Source: Candidatus Omnitrophota bacterium (GTDB taxonomy: Bacteria; Omnitrophota; Gorgyraeia; Zapsychrales; Zapsychraceae). Taken from it: a DNA stretch of 64,000 nt. The translations under genes were made by a program, and so were the position numbers. The stretch covers positions 1,178,001 to 1,242,000 of the forward strand of contig JACKFL010000005.1 of NCBI GenBank assembly GCA_020632495.1, in the 5' to 3' direction. This document shows, piece by piece, positions 22,980 to 32,443 of the stretch. Numbering within the stretch: position 1 is the first letter of the stretch; each line of letters begins with the position of its first letter. The notes under the pieces are model-generated. The model did no database searches. It was not told the DNA's origin and worked only from the letters and a program-made list of their open reading frames with translations.

Positions 22980-24982
22980 GTCCAAAATTTGCCACCCGGT
23001 CCGGACGCGTCGTTAAGCCGTTCGTCTTTGGTTTATTGGTTCTGCTGGCTGCGGTGTGGGCCTGGTCGGCTTTGCTTTCACAGGATGGTACCGGCGAGCG
23101 CGCAACAGCGGCGGCAGAACAGAAAATTAAGTACTGGACGTGTTCCATGCATCCCCAAATCAAATTGCCCAATCCCGGCCAGTGCCCGATCTGTGGCATG
23201 GATTTAGTTCCGGTTTATGAAGGCGGAAATCCGGCGGCCGAGGGGGAGGTATCCTTGAGTCTGAATGCGGCCGCCCGGAAGCTGGCCCAGGTTGAGACCT
23301 CGGTAGTGGAATACAAAGCCGTCTACAACGATGTCCGTCTTGTTGGAAAGGTCGACTATGATGAAACGAGGTTGTCCTACATCAGCGCCTGGGTGCCGGG
23401 ACGGATCGACCGGCTTTTTGTGGACTTCACCGGGACACGCGTGCGTCAGGGAGACCACCTGATCAAGTTGTATTCGCCCGAACTTATCTCCGCGCAAGAA
23501 GAATACATCCAGGCGATGAAGAATTGGGATGATACGCGCAACAGCGAACTTGCCGTCATGCGGGACACGGCCCAATCCACGCTGAAGAGTTCCAAGGAAA
23601 AGCTCCGCTTATTGGGCATCAGCAATCCGCAGATCGAAACCATTGCCGCTGACAAGACCGTGCAGGAGCATCTGACCATAAATTCTCCGGTGGCGGGAAC
23701 GGTCATTCAGAAGAACGGGTTTGAAGGGCAGTACGTGAAGACCGGCGACCGCATTTACACCATCGCGGACTTGAGCCGCGTGTGGGTCTATATCGATGCT
23801 TATGAAAGCGATATCCAATGGCTGCATTACGGCCAGCATGTGCGGGTTGAGGCCGAGGCCTATCCGGGAGAGATGTTCGACGGAAAGATCGCGTTTATCG
23901 ATCCGTATGTGGATGAAAAGACCCGCACGATCAAACTCCGGGTGAACGTCGAGAATGAGGACAATAAACTCAAGCCCGGTATGTTCGTGCGCGCGCACAT
24001 CAAGGCCGCGCTGGGGGAGGCGGGAGAGATTTACGAACAGGAACTGGCCGGCAAATGGATCTGCCCGATGCATCCTGAGATCGTGAAAGACGAAAAAGGG
24101 ATTTGTGATGTCTGTGAAATGGACTTGATACCCACCCGCGAATTCGGATTCGCAGAGCAGCCGGTTAAAAGCAATGAGGTGCTTGTCATTCCGAAGTCCG
24201 CTCCGTTGATCACCGGCAAACGCGCCGTGGTGTACGTCGAGACTCAAGACGATGAAGAAATAAGCTTGTATGAGGGGCGGGAGGTTGTCCTGGGTCCGCG
24301 CGCGGGTGATGAGTATGTGGTCCTCTCCGGACTTCGGCCCGGGGAGAAAGTGGTCACCAAAGGCAATTTCAAGATCGACAGCGCGCTGCAAATCCAGGCT
24401 AAACCCAGTATGATGAATCCGGCCGATCATTACAATCCCAAGGACAATCTTGTTTCGCAGACGGCGGGTTCCGTAACGGAGAACGCGGGAATCCTGTCGA
24501 CGGCCATGCCCGCTTATTTATCAGCCGCACAGGCCTTGAGTACAGACGATGCCCACCGCGCCGCACAGTCGTTGGCCGAGTTTCGCGACCAGCTGACCGG
24601 GATCATGCGGGCACAGGCCGGCGCCGGACAGGATATGAACGGACAGATTCAGGGTATTATTGCCGAATTACAATCGGTCCCCCATGAAATTAAATCGTTA
24701 CGAGAAAAGTTTCGCCAAGTTTCGCTCCGGCTCAAGTCGTTAATAGAGGAACACGGATACCGCGCGGACAAGGCCCTGTACCTGACATTTTGTCCGATGG
24801 CCTTCGGCGGTGAAGGGGCGTACTGGTTTCAGGAGAATGAGACGATCGCCAATCCGTATTACGGGGAACGGATGCTGCGTTGCGGATCGGTGGAGAACAC
24901 GTTCGGCCTGGCCCCTATGAATTCCGCGGACAGCGGGAGCATGAAGGGAAGTGCCAAGGGAAGTATGGGGCATCAGCATTGA
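22976..24982 (+). CDS. cusB: CusB-type adaptor with two heavy-metal-binding domains and DUF3347
   Basis: 668 residues, far longer than E. coli CusB (about 407). Order: membrane anchor or signal (17-35); first heavy-metal-binding domain (about 53-83, WTCSMHP...CPICGMDLVP; C56, C70, C73); biotinyl-lipoyl and alpha-hairpin region with VSLSLNAAARKLAQVETSVV and LYSPELISAQEEYIQAMKNW; beta-barrel; a second metal domain (about 360-387, WICPMHP...CDVCEMDLIP); membrane-proximal domain; C-terminal DUF3347 (about 505-650, LTFCPMAF...NPYYGERML). DUF3347 occurs in copper-handling adaptors. It links CusA to CusC and probably hands Cu(I)/Ag(I) to the pump. Confidence 0.88.
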   Translation: MSPKFATRSGRVVKPFVFGLLVLLAAVWAWSALLSQDGTGERATAAAEQKIKYWTCSMHPQIKLPNPGQCPICGMDLVPVYEGGNPAAEGEVSLSLNAAARKLAQVETSVVEYKAVYNDVRLVGKVDYDETRLSYISAWVPGRIDRLFVDFTGTRVRQGDHLIKLYSPELISAQEEYIQAMKNWDDTRNSELAVMRDTAQSTLKSSKEKLRLLGISNPQIETIAADKTVQEHLTINSPVAGTVIQKNGFEGQYVKTGDRIYTIADLSRVWVYIDAYESDIQWLHYGQHVRVEAEAYPGEMFDGKIAFIDPYVDEKTRTIKLRVNVENEDNKLKPGMFVRAHIKAALGEAGEIYEQELAGKWICPMHPEIVKDEKGICDVCEMDLIPTREFGFAEQPVKSNEVLVIPKSAPLITGKRAVVYVETQDDEEISLYEGREVVLGPRAGDEYVVLSGLRPGEKVVTKGNFKIDSALQIQAKPSMMNPADHYNPKDNLVSQTAGSVTENAGILSTAMPAYLSAAQALSTDDAHRAAQSLAEFRDQLTGIMRAQAGAGQDMNGQIQGIIAELQSVPHEIKSLREKFRQVSLRLKSLIEEHGYRADKALYLTFCPMAFGGEGAYWFQENETIANPYYGERMLRCGSVENTFGLAPMNSADSGSMKGSAKGSMGHQH

Positions 24983-25028
24983 GACCTGTCACTTGCCATC
25001 AATCGGACATGGACCGAGGAGTTGAGAA

Positions 25029-28000
25029 ATGTTGGATGCATTGATTAAGTTTTTCCTGGAAAGGAAGCTTGTCACCTTTTTGGTGATATTCGGCATTCTG
25101 GGGTGGGGATATGCCGTTATGCCGTTTCATGTGCAGGACAATTTCATCCCGCGGTCTCCGGTCCCGGTCGACGCCATTCCCGACATCGGGGAAAATCAAC
25201 AGATCGTTTTTACCGAATGGATGGGGCGCTCCCCGCAGGACGTGGAAGACCAGGTCACCTATCCGCTCGCCGTATCTTTACAGGGCGTTCCGGGCGTCAA
25301 AAGTATCCGCAGTTACTCCGCCTTCGGATTCTCCACGATCTATATTATCTTTGACGAGCATGTCGAATTTTATTGGTCGCGGTCCCGCGTCTTGGAGCGG
25401 TTGAGTGTGGCGACCAAAGACTTGCCGGAGGGGGTTACGCCGTCGCTGGGTCCCGATGCCACCGCCCTGGGACAGATCTTCTGGTACACCCTGGAGGGGG
25501 AGGGGTTCGGTCTGGATGAACTGCGCTCCATCCAGGATTGGTACGTCAAGTACGGCCTGCAATCCACATCCGGCGTGAGTGAGGTGGCCTCGGTGGGCGG
25601 ATATGTCAAAGAGTATCAAATCGATATCGACCCGGATGCGATGAAGGCCTACGCTGTGTCGTTAGGTCAGATCATGGACGCCGTCCGCAAGGCCAACATC
25701 GACGTGGGGGCCAAGACGGTTGATTTTAACGGGGTGGAATATGTCGTGCGCGGCATCGGATTCGTCAAGACCCTGGGAGATTTGGAACATGTCGTGGTCA
25801 AGGTCACGGACAATGTTCCCATCTATCTGAAGAGCGTGGCCCGGATCAGTCTGGGTCCGGCCCTGCGCCGGGGCGCGCTGAATAAAGAAGGGGCGGAGGT
25901 CGTCGGTGGTGTCGTGGTGGTCCGTTACGGAGAAAATCCCATGGCCGCGATCCAGAGGGTCAAAGAAAAGATCAGGCAGATCGAACCCGGACTGCCGTCG
26001 AAGGCATTGGCCGACGGGACGGTCTCCAAGGTCCGTATCGTGCCCTTCTATGACCGCACCAAATTGATTAATGAAACATTGGGGACATTGAGCGAGGCGT
26101 TGACGCAGGAAATTCTAATCACGGTGATTGTCATCCTGCTATTCCTGATGCACTTCCGCAGTTCTCTGGTGGTATCCCTCACGCTTCCGTTGGCGGTTCT
26201 GTTTGCTTTTATCCTGATGAAGGTGTTCCGGGTGGACGCCAATATCATGTCATTGGCCGGCATCGCCATCGCGATCGGGACCATCGTCGATATGGGTATC
26301 ATTATGTGCGAGAACATTCTCCGGCATCTGGGCGAACCCGGAGGGAAGGACAATCCCCTGGATACGGTATTCCGGGCCTCCAGCGAAGTCGGCAGTGCCA
26401 TTTTAACGGCGATATCGACGACGATCGTCTCGTTTCTCGCTGTCTTTACCATGAGCGGGGCCGAAGGAAAGTTGTTCAAGCCGTTGGCCTTTACTAAGAC
26501 CTTCGCGCTGCTGGCCTCGGTGATCATCGCCTTATTTGTCGTTCCGGCGCTGGCCCATCTCCTGTTTCGAGACCGGAAGAAAGAGGCCGTCAAAGACATG
26601 CGTCCTGCCATGACGGCGGGTCTGACGCTGGCCGGAACCTGGCTGGGCTGGAAACTGCATTGGCTCGTGGGGCTGGGGATTTTGGTTTTCGGCGCCTACA
26701 CCTTGTTCCGTCACCGCATTCCGGAGCGGTGGAAGGAATTTGTCGGCCGCTACGCCAACTGGATTGCGCTGGGTGCGGTGCTGTTATTTCTTACCAAGGA
26801 GTGGATGCCGTTGGGATTCGGCAAAGGTTATCTCCTTAACCTCATATTTGTCGGGGTATGCGTGTTCGGACTGATCTGGTGCTTTTTGCGTTTTATCGAT
26901 TCCTATCCCACGTTCCTGATGCGGGCCTTGGAGAATAAACGCCGGTTTTGGCCGGTGCCGGCGGTTATCGTTGCTATGGGGATCACGATTTGGCTCGGGT
27001 TCTTCACGGTAATCTCACCGGTTACCGGTTTGCTGAGTAAGGTCGGTGTGAAAGAGCGGACGGTGCAGCAGATTTGGCCGCTGAAACAGATCAACCGGAT
27101 CTTTCCTGGGCTGGGTAAGGAGTTTATGCCGCCACTGGACGAAGGGTCCTACCTGTATATGCCGACGACGATGCCGCATGCCTCTATCGGTGAGGCGCTG
27201 GATGTGCTTACCAAACAGAACATCCGTATCAGTCAAATTCCGGAAGTGGAGACTGTCGTCGGAAAGATCGGACGCGCGGACTCCCCGCTTGATCCGGCCC
27301 CGATCTCTATGATCGAGACGGTTATCAGTTATGTCCCTGAGTACGGGGAACCGGATCCGCACACCGGTAAACGGAAGCGGAAGTGGCGTGATCACATCCG
27401 GACTCCGGACGATATATGGGAAGAGATCGTCAAGGCCGGACAGATCCCGGGTTCGACCGCGGCCCCGAAGCTGCAGCCGATCGCGGCACGGATCGTCATG
27501 CTGCAATCGGGGATGCGCGCTCCGATGGGGGTCAAGATCCTCGGACAGAATCTGCAAGAGTTGGAACAAGTCGGTTTTCAAATCGAAAGACTACTGAAAG
27601 ACGTTCCCGGTGTGGAACCCAGCGCGGTCATTGCCGACCGCATCGTCGGCAAGCCGTATCTGGAATTTCATATAGACCGGGAAAAGATCGCCCGGTACGG
27701 AGTGAATATCAAGGACGTTCAGAATGTCATAGAAATGGGGATCGGGGGGATGAAGGCCACAAGTACTGTGGAGGGACGTGAACGCTATCCGGTGCGTGTG
27801 CGCTATATGCGGGAGCTGCGGGATTCCCTCGAGGAACTTCAAAAGGTGCTCCTGCCGACCAAGGACGGGGCGCAAATCCCGCTTTCACAGGTCGCAACAC
27901 TCAAGTTCGTCCGTGGCCCACAGATGGTCAAAAGTGAAGACACCTTTCTGGTCGGCTACGTTCTGTTCGATAAAAAGCCGGGCTACGCGGAGGTGGATGT

Positions 28001-28706
28001 CGTTCGCGCCGCTCAAAAATATCTGGAGGAGCGGATCGCCGCCGGAGAATTGGTTTTGCCCAAGGGGACGAGTTATAAATTTGCCGGCAGCTACGAAAAT
28101 CAAGTGCGCAGCGAGAAGACCTTGGCCGTCGTCCTGCCGCTCAGTCTGGCTGCTATTTTTCTGATATTGTATTTTCAATTTAACCGGATCTCGACGACCG
28201 TGCTGGTCTTCAGCGGGATCGTCGTCGCCTTTTGCGGCGGCTTTATTCTGATCTGGCTGTATTCGCAGCCCTGGTTTATGCAGCTGCCGGTCCTGGGTGA
28301 CTACCTTAGAGAATTGTTCAACATGAAGACCTACAATCTGAGCGTGGCCGTGTGGGTCGGCTTCCTGGCCCTGTTCGGCATCGCCTCCGATGATGGCGTG
28401 GTCATGGCGACGTATCTGGATCAAAGCTTTCGGGAAAGGAAACCCGGGAGTATCCGGGAGATCCGGGAGGCCACGCTGGCCGCCGGCATGCGCCGGATTC
28501 GGCCGTGCCTGATGACCTCGGCGACCACCATCCTGGCCTTGCTGCCGATCCTGACTTCTACCGGGCGCGGGGCCGACGTCATGATCCCCATGGCCCTCCC
28601 GTCCGTCGGGGGCATGGTGGTGGCACTGATCTCTCTATTTATCGTTCCCGTCGGCTATGCCTGGTTGAAGGAGCGGGAATTAAAGGAGGCTGATGAAGCT
28701 CGATAA
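25029..28706 (+). CDS. cusA: CusA/CzcA-type heavy-metal efflux RND transporter
   Basis: 1225 residues, longer than the usual 1030-1060. It starts MLDALIKFFLERKLVTFLVI with AGGAG upstream. Visible RND features include AVSLQGVPGVKSIRSYSAFG, TM4 GTIVDMGIIMCEN, WMGRSPQDVEDQVTYPLAV, and LVFSGIVVAFCGGFI in the C-terminal half. TM4 carries one charged residue (D), as in monovalent-metal (Cu+/Ag+) pumps. The extra length is a stretch with additional spans between the two halves (about residues 525-680: TLAGTWLGWKLHWLVGLGIL, WIALGAVLLFLT, LIFVGVCVFGLIWC). It exports Cu(I)/Ag(I) using the proton gradient, with CusB and CusC. Confidence 0.9.
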   Translation: MLDALIKFFLERKLVTFLVIFGILGWGYAVMPFHVQDNFIPRSPVPVDAIPDIGENQQIVFTEWMGRSPQDVEDQVTYPLAVSLQGVPGVKSIRSYSAFGFSTIYIIFDEHVEFYWSRSRVLERLSVATKDLPEGVTPSLGPDATALGQIFWYTLEGEGFGLDELRSIQDWYVKYGLQSTSGVSEVASVGGYVKEYQIDIDPDAMKAYAVSLGQIMDAVRKANIDVGAKTVDFNGVEYVVRGIGFVKTLGDLEHVVVKVTDNVPIYLKSVARISLGPALRRGALNKEGAEVVGGVVVVRYGENPMAAIQRVKEKIRQIEPGLPSKALADGTVSKVRIVPFYDRTKLINETLGTLSEALTQEILITVIVILLFLMHFRSSLVVSLTLPLAVLFAFILMKVFRVDANIMSLAGIAIAIGTIVDMGIIMCENILRHLGEPGGKDNPLDTVFRASSEVGSAILTAISTTIVSFLAVFTMSGAEGKLFKPLAFTKTFALLASVIIALFVVPALAHLLFRDRKKEAVKDMRPAMTAGLTLAGTWLGWKLHWLVGLGILVFGAYTLFRHRIPERWKEFVGRYANWIALGAVLLFLTKEWMPLGFGKGYLLNLIFVGVCVFGLIWCFLRFIDSYPTFLMRALENKRRFWPVPAVIVAMGITIWLGFFTVISPVTGLLSKVGVKERTVQQIWPLKQINRIFPGLGKEFMPPLDEGSYLYMPTTMPHASIGEALDVLTKQNIRISQIPEVETVVGKIGRADSPLDPAPISMIETVISYVPEYGEPDPHTGKRKRKWRDHIRTPDDIWEEIVKAGQIPGSTAAPKLQPIAARIVMLQSGMRAPMGVKILGQNLQELEQVGFQIERLLKDVPGVEPSAVIADRIVGKPYLEFHIDREKIARYGVNIKDVQNVIEMGIGGMKATSTVEGRERYPVRVRYMRELRDSLEELQKVLLPTKDGAQIPLSQVATLKFVRGPQMVKSEDTFLVGYVLFDKKPGYAEVDVVRAAQKYLEERIAAGELVLPKGTSYKFAGSYENQVRSEKTLAVVLPLSLAAIFLILYFQFNRISTTVLVFSGIVVAFCGGFILIWLYSQPWFMQLPVLGDYLRELFNMKTYNLSVAVWVGFLALFGIASDDGVVMATYLDQSFRERKPGSIREIREATLAAGMRRIRPCLMTSATTILALLPILTSTGRGADVMIPMALPSVGGMVVALISLFIVPVGYAWLKERELKEADEAR

Positions 28707-28783
28707 TCAAACGAATCGATATTTGGGTACAAAGCATCAAAGGTAAGAAAAATATAACGCAACATGAATAAAGGAGAAAACAC

Positions 28784-29188
28784 ATGAAGGCATTAATTCT
28801 TTTGACAGCAGCATTAATTCTCGCCCTCCCGGCTCGCGGAGTGCAAGCCGAAATGAAGGATGATCATGACCACAAAGGCAAGATGGCCGTTGAGGAACGC
28901 ATGAAGCACGCCGCTGCCGGTTCGAAGTATGAGGAGGAAGAAGGACTGATTGATGTCGGCAACAAGATTTGTCCGGTGAGCGGCGAAGAGATTGGATCCA
29001 TGGGCGAAGGGGTGGACGTAGAGTATAACGGCAAGATTTATCATCTGTGCTGCAAGATGTGCGAGAAGGACTTTAAGAAGAATCCTGAGAAATACAGCGC
29101 GATTGCCGAAGCGGAGGCGGGTCACGAGGATGAGGGAATGGCCGAAGAAGAGGAAATGCATGACCATCAGGATCATGACGAAGAATAA
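28784..29188 (+). CDS. Exported TRASH/YHS metal-binding protein with His-rich tails
   Basis: 134 residues; signal peptide (LILLTAALILALPARGVQA). The core at about 60-105 reads KICPVSGEEIG...YNGKIYHLCCKMCEKDFKKN, a YHS/TRASH-type Cys cluster (CPVSG plus CCxxC) known from copper and mercury proteins. It is flanked by KDDHDHKGK at the N-side and MHDHQDHDEE at the C-terminus, both able to bind metal. It is likely a periplasmic Cu chaperone or buffer feeding the Cus pump. It is preceded by AAAGGAG, 77 bases after cusA. Confidence 0.75.
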   Translation: MKALILLTAALILALPARGVQAEMKDDHDHKGKMAVEERMKHAAAGSKYEEEEGLIDVGNKICPVSGEEIGSMGEGVDVEYNGKIYHLCCKMCEKDFKKNPEKYSAIAEAEAGHEDEGMAEEEEMHDHQDHDEE

Positions 29189-29197
29189 GGACAGGAC

Positions 29198-29329
29198 ATG
29201 AAAAAGAGTCTTTGGATCGCCGTCGCACTGGCCGTGGTGCTGTTTATCTATGGATTCGTCATGAGCTATGAATGGGATGAGCAATCCACACGGCATCACG
29301 GCAGTCACGCCACCGAGACAACCACATAA
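29198..29329 (+). CDS. 43-residue single-span membrane protein
   Basis: ATG at 29198, TAA at 29327-29329, AAGGACAGG upstream. One span (LWIAVALAVVLFIYGFVM) is followed by a short hydrophilic tail with histidines (TRHHGSHATETTT). It lies 9 bases after the TRASH-domain gene and 47 before the DUF2231 gene. It is probably a small accessory of the Cu island; histidines near the membrane surface fit metal contact. No family recognised. Confidence 0.6.
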   Translation: MKKSLWIAVALAVVLFIYGFVMSYEWDEQSTRHHGSHATETTT

Positions 29330-29376
29330 GATTCCCGCAACGCCGCGCCGTAAGAAGCGGCCGGAAGGAGAGACCT

Positions 29377-29805
29377 ATGTTGGAGCAGTTGGCCCCTATT
29401 CACCCCAAGCTCGTGCATTTTCCGATTGCCTTGTTTATCACGGCCCTTGTGTTGGAGGTGATCAGCCTCATCGCGCGTAAAGAAGCTTGGCACCGTTGCG
29501 CCTTGATCCTATATACGGCCGCTGCGCTGATGACGCCCGTCGTGGTGCGCACCGGTATGTGGGAAGTCGACCGGATCCGGCTCAGTCATCCCATTCTTAC
29601 ATCACACCGGCTATTCGCCCTGTGGACGATGTGGGTCTCGCTGATGTCGTTGCCGGTTCTATACTTTCTGAAACGGGAGCGCCCTGGTTGGGTCATACCG
29701 CTGTTTGTGGTCCTGCTTTTGGCGGTCGCGGTCTTGGTAACTTTCGCCGGACACTATGGAGGAACGATGGTGTATGAATACGGGGTGGGTACGGAGGCAT
29801 TCTGA
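29377..29805 (+). CDS. DUF2231-family membrane protein
   Basis: 142 residues with four spans and the DUF2231 hallmark LAPIHPKLVHFPIALFI at the N-terminus. A second conserved histidine pair lies in SHPILTSHRLFA, and GHYGGTMVYEYGVG is at the end. Members are often found near cytochrome or metal genes, and the paired histidines could hold heme, but function is not established. A strong ribosome site (AAGGAGAG) is present, and it is part of the Cu-island transcript by position. Confidence 0.75.
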   Translation: MLEQLAPIHPKLVHFPIALFITALVLEVISLIARKEAWHRCALILYTAAALMTPVVVRTGMWEVDRIRLSHPILTSHRLFALWTMWVSLMSLPVLYFLKRERPGWVIPLFVVLLLAVAVLVTFAGHYGGTMVYEYGVGTEAF

Positions 29806-29816
29806 GGAGGATCACA

Positions 29817-29978
29817 ATGGAAATCTGTCCGGTGTGCAATAAAGAAGTCGATCAATCAATATTCAGTAGTGTCATTGACGGTGTTGTATACCGGTTTTGC
29901 TGTGAGCGCTGCCAACGGAATTTTACGGCGGAACCGCGTAAATTCATGAACTGCTGCGAAGATTCCACTGACCGGTAA
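29817..29978 (+). CDS. 53-residue TRASH/YHS-type metal protein
   Basis: ATG at 29817 with GAGGAGG upstream; TAA at 29976-29978. MEICPVCNKEVD, then YRFCCERCQRNF and MNCCED. The CPVC...FCCERC pattern is a minimal cytosolic TRASH/YHS domain, with no signal peptide. The extra CC near the C-terminus could add ligands. It is probably a Cu(I)-binding sensor or chaperone on the cytosolic side, complementing the exported one at 28784. Last gene of the island; the convergent ppc gene follows after 26 bases. Confidence 0.7.
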   Translation: MEICPVCNKEVDQSIFSSVIDGVVYRFCCERCQRNFTAEPRKFMNCCEDSTDR

Positions 29979-30004
29979 TTTTATCCCGACCAGTCCGGGA
30001 AGGC

Positions 30005-32443
30005 CTACCCCGTAGACTTCATCCCAAAAGCAATCCCGTTCACCGTCAGTGCCAGCAGGCGCGAGAGGAATTCTTTGCGTTTCTTGTTTTTTTCCGCGCG
30101 CCACTCGCCGAGCAGGCGCACCTGGGTGTAGTGCAGGGGGTCGACGTAGGGGTTGCGCAACCGGATTGACTTTTCCAGGCGCGGGAAGTGGTCGAGCAGT
30201 TCTTTATGGCCGGTGATCTTTTTAACCAGGGCCACGCTCTTGTCGTATTCCGCCTTAATCTTTCTGAAAATCAATTCACGCACACGTTCATCTTCCACCA
30301 GCGACGCGTAGCGGCCGGCGATGTACAGATCGGTCTTGGCCAGCGAGATCTCCGCGTTGTCCATCAGCATCGAGAAGTACGGCCACTCGAGATACATCTG
30401 TTTAAGATGGGTGAGTCCGTGTTCGCTTTCGGCCATATGCTCCAGTGCTGAGCCGGTACCGTACCACGCCGACAGCATATGGCGCGACTGCGTCCACGAA
30501 AAGACCCACGGAATCGCGCGCAGATACTGCATCTCCCGGGATTTGACCCGGCTCGCCGGGCGGGAGCCGATCTTTAACTCCGCCACGAAATCGATCGGCG
30601 TCGCCGACCAGAAGTATGTTTGGAATTCCGGTGTCTCATAAACGAGCGCGCGGAAGACCTCACGCGAACGCGCGCTGAGGATGTTCATCGTCTCTTCCCA
30701 GTCCGGCTGCACGGCCTGGCGTTCCTGTTCGAGACAGAACGAGTCCATCACCCCGCTGGTCAGCTGTTCGAGGTTCCGTCGGGCGATCAACGGGTGGGCG
30801 TATTTCAGAGAGACCACTTCGCCCTGTTCGGTCACCCGGATGCGCGCGCCGTGGGCGGCATGCGGTTGGGCCAGCAGACTGCGGTAGGTCACGCCGCCGC
30901 CGCGGTCGATGGTCCCGCCCTTGCCGTGAAAGAGACGCAGGCGGATGCCGTGCCGGTCGGCGGTCCGTGACAGCTGGCGTTGGGCATTGTACAGTTCCCA
31001 GTTTGCCGTGAGATAACTCCCGTCTTTGCTGGAATCGGAATAGCCGAGCATGACTTCCTGTATCCCGTCACGTTTCTTCAGATGCGCTTTATACGTCCGG
31101 TGAGCGAAGAGATTGGCCAACAGTTTGGGCGCCTTGTGCAGGTCGTCGACCGTCTCGAACAGCGGGACCAGATCGATGGCCGGACAGCCCGCGTCCTTGG
31201 CGCAGCGTAACAGGTCGAGCATGGAATGTTCGTCGTGGGTCATGCTCAGGATAAAGCGGTGCGCGGCCTTCTCACCGTATGTGTCTTGAATGCTTTTGAT
31301 AGTCTTGAATTCCTCGACCACATCGTCACGGTTTTCCTTGAGTTTGCCGCTGTGATCGCGAAAGTCGAGATGGGCGAGATACAGGCCGCCGGCCTCGATT
31401 TGATGGATAAGATCGGTTATGCGGCCGTCCGCGGCGCGGTGCGCCTTTTGGCGGATGAGCTGCGCGCGGATCTCGCGCAGTGCGCGCATCACGTACCCCG
31501 CGTCCGTGTAGCCCGGTTTGACTTTCTTGAGCAGATCTTCGATGCGCCGGCGGATACGCTCGTCCACGTGAAAAGGGCTGTGCAGGTCGTCGGGCTGAAA
31601 GTCTTCGGCCGAGACCCCGGTGGCGTGGGAGAGTTCGGCCAGCAAATGCGTTAACTGCGCGCGGACAAGTTTGACGGCCAACTCGTGCTGCAGGCGCGCG
31701 GCCTTCAGACTGATCGCCGGGGTCACGAACGGATTGCCGTCCCGGTCGCCGCCGACCCAGCTGGCGAAGCGCAGGAAGGTGCGTTTCAGTTTGATGTCCG
31801 GGTAAGCGCGGGCGAGTTCCTTCTCGAAGAGCCGCATGAAATCGGCGACGCTTTGAAAGATCGTACGTTCGAAATAGAACAGACAGTTCTGGACCTCATT
31901 GAGCGGGGACATCCGCCGGTCGCGGATCTCGCGGGTCTGCCACAGCGCCTCGAGGATTTCGTCGATATTCTCCAGTTCTTCATCGAGACGCATGATCTGC
32001 ATCTTGCTGGTGCGGCGTTTGCTCTCCGTCGGATGCGCGGTGAGTACCGGTTCGATCTCCATCTGTGTCAGGCATTGTTCGACCCGTTCGGCCGGGACGC
32101 CGGAGCGTTTCAGGTTGGCGAACAGATCGCGCAGCGAATGCCGCAGGTCGGCGCGGGCCACGATATTGCGACGCCGGGCGCGTTCCTCACACAGGTTCAG
32201 CAGCTGAAAGAAGAGATTGAAGGCGTGGACGACCGCGTAGATTTCTTCGGGGTCCATCTCGGCGAACAGCCGGCGTTTCTCCGCGATGTCTTTCGGACGG
32301 TGATGCCGTCGTACGGCCACCGACGCGGCCAGGATTTTGTCGAAGGTTTGGTAGACCTCATCGCCGGCCTGTTCGCGGATGATCATCCGCAGCCGTTCAT
32401 TGATCAGTTTGAATTCCCGGTTCAGGATCTCGCCGCGCACCAT
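30005..32443 (-). CDS. ppc: Phosphoenolpyruvate carboxylase
   Basis: 812 residues, slightly short for the bacterial family (about 880-930). It adds bicarbonate to PEP to give oxaloacetate. Catalytic signatures are all present: VLTAHPTESKRRT (active-site His), RFILSMTHDEHSML, GYSDSSKDGSY, FHGKGGTIDRGGG (glycine loop) and the C-terminal NGIAFGMKSTG. Its ATG overlaps the stop of the isocitrate dehydrogenase gene (TAATG), so the two are translated from one minus-strand message. Together they replenish and run the oxidative branch toward 2-oxoglutarate. Confidence 0.93.
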   Translation of the reverse strand: MVRGEILNREFKLINERLRMIIREQAGDEVYQTFDKILAASVAVRRHHRPKDIAEKRRLFAEMDPEEIYAVVHAFNLFFQLLNLCEERARRRNIVARADLRHSLRDLFANLKRSGVPAERVEQCLTQMEIEPVLTAHPTESKRRTSKMQIMRLDEELENIDEILEALWQTREIRDRRMSPLNEVQNCLFYFERTIFQSVADFMRLFEKELARAYPDIKLKRTFLRFASWVGGDRDGNPFVTPAISLKAARLQHELAVKLVRAQLTHLLAELSHATGVSAEDFQPDDLHSPFHVDERIRRRIEDLLKKVKPGYTDAGYVMRALREIRAQLIRQKAHRAADGRITDLIHQIEAGGLYLAHLDFRDHSGKLKENRDDVVEEFKTIKSIQDTYGEKAAHRFILSMTHDEHSMLDLLRCAKDAGCPAIDLVPLFETVDDLHKAPKLLANLFAHRTYKAHLKKRDGIQEVMLGYSDSSKDGSYLTANWELYNAQRQLSRTADRHGIRLRLFHGKGGTIDRGGGVTYRSLLAQPHAAHGARIRVTEQGEVVSLKYAHPLIARRNLEQLTSGVMDSFCLEQERQAVQPDWEETMNILSARSREVFRALVYETPEFQTYFWSATPIDFVAELKIGSRPASRVKSREMQYLRAIPWVFSWTQSRHMLSAWYGTGSALEHMAESEHGLTHLKQMYLEWPYFSMLMDNAEISLAKTDLYIAGRYASLVEDERVRELIFRKIKAEYDKSVALVKKITGHKELLDHFPRLEKSIRLRNPYVDPLHYTQVRLLGEWRAEKNKKRKEFLSRLLALTVNGIAFGMKSTG

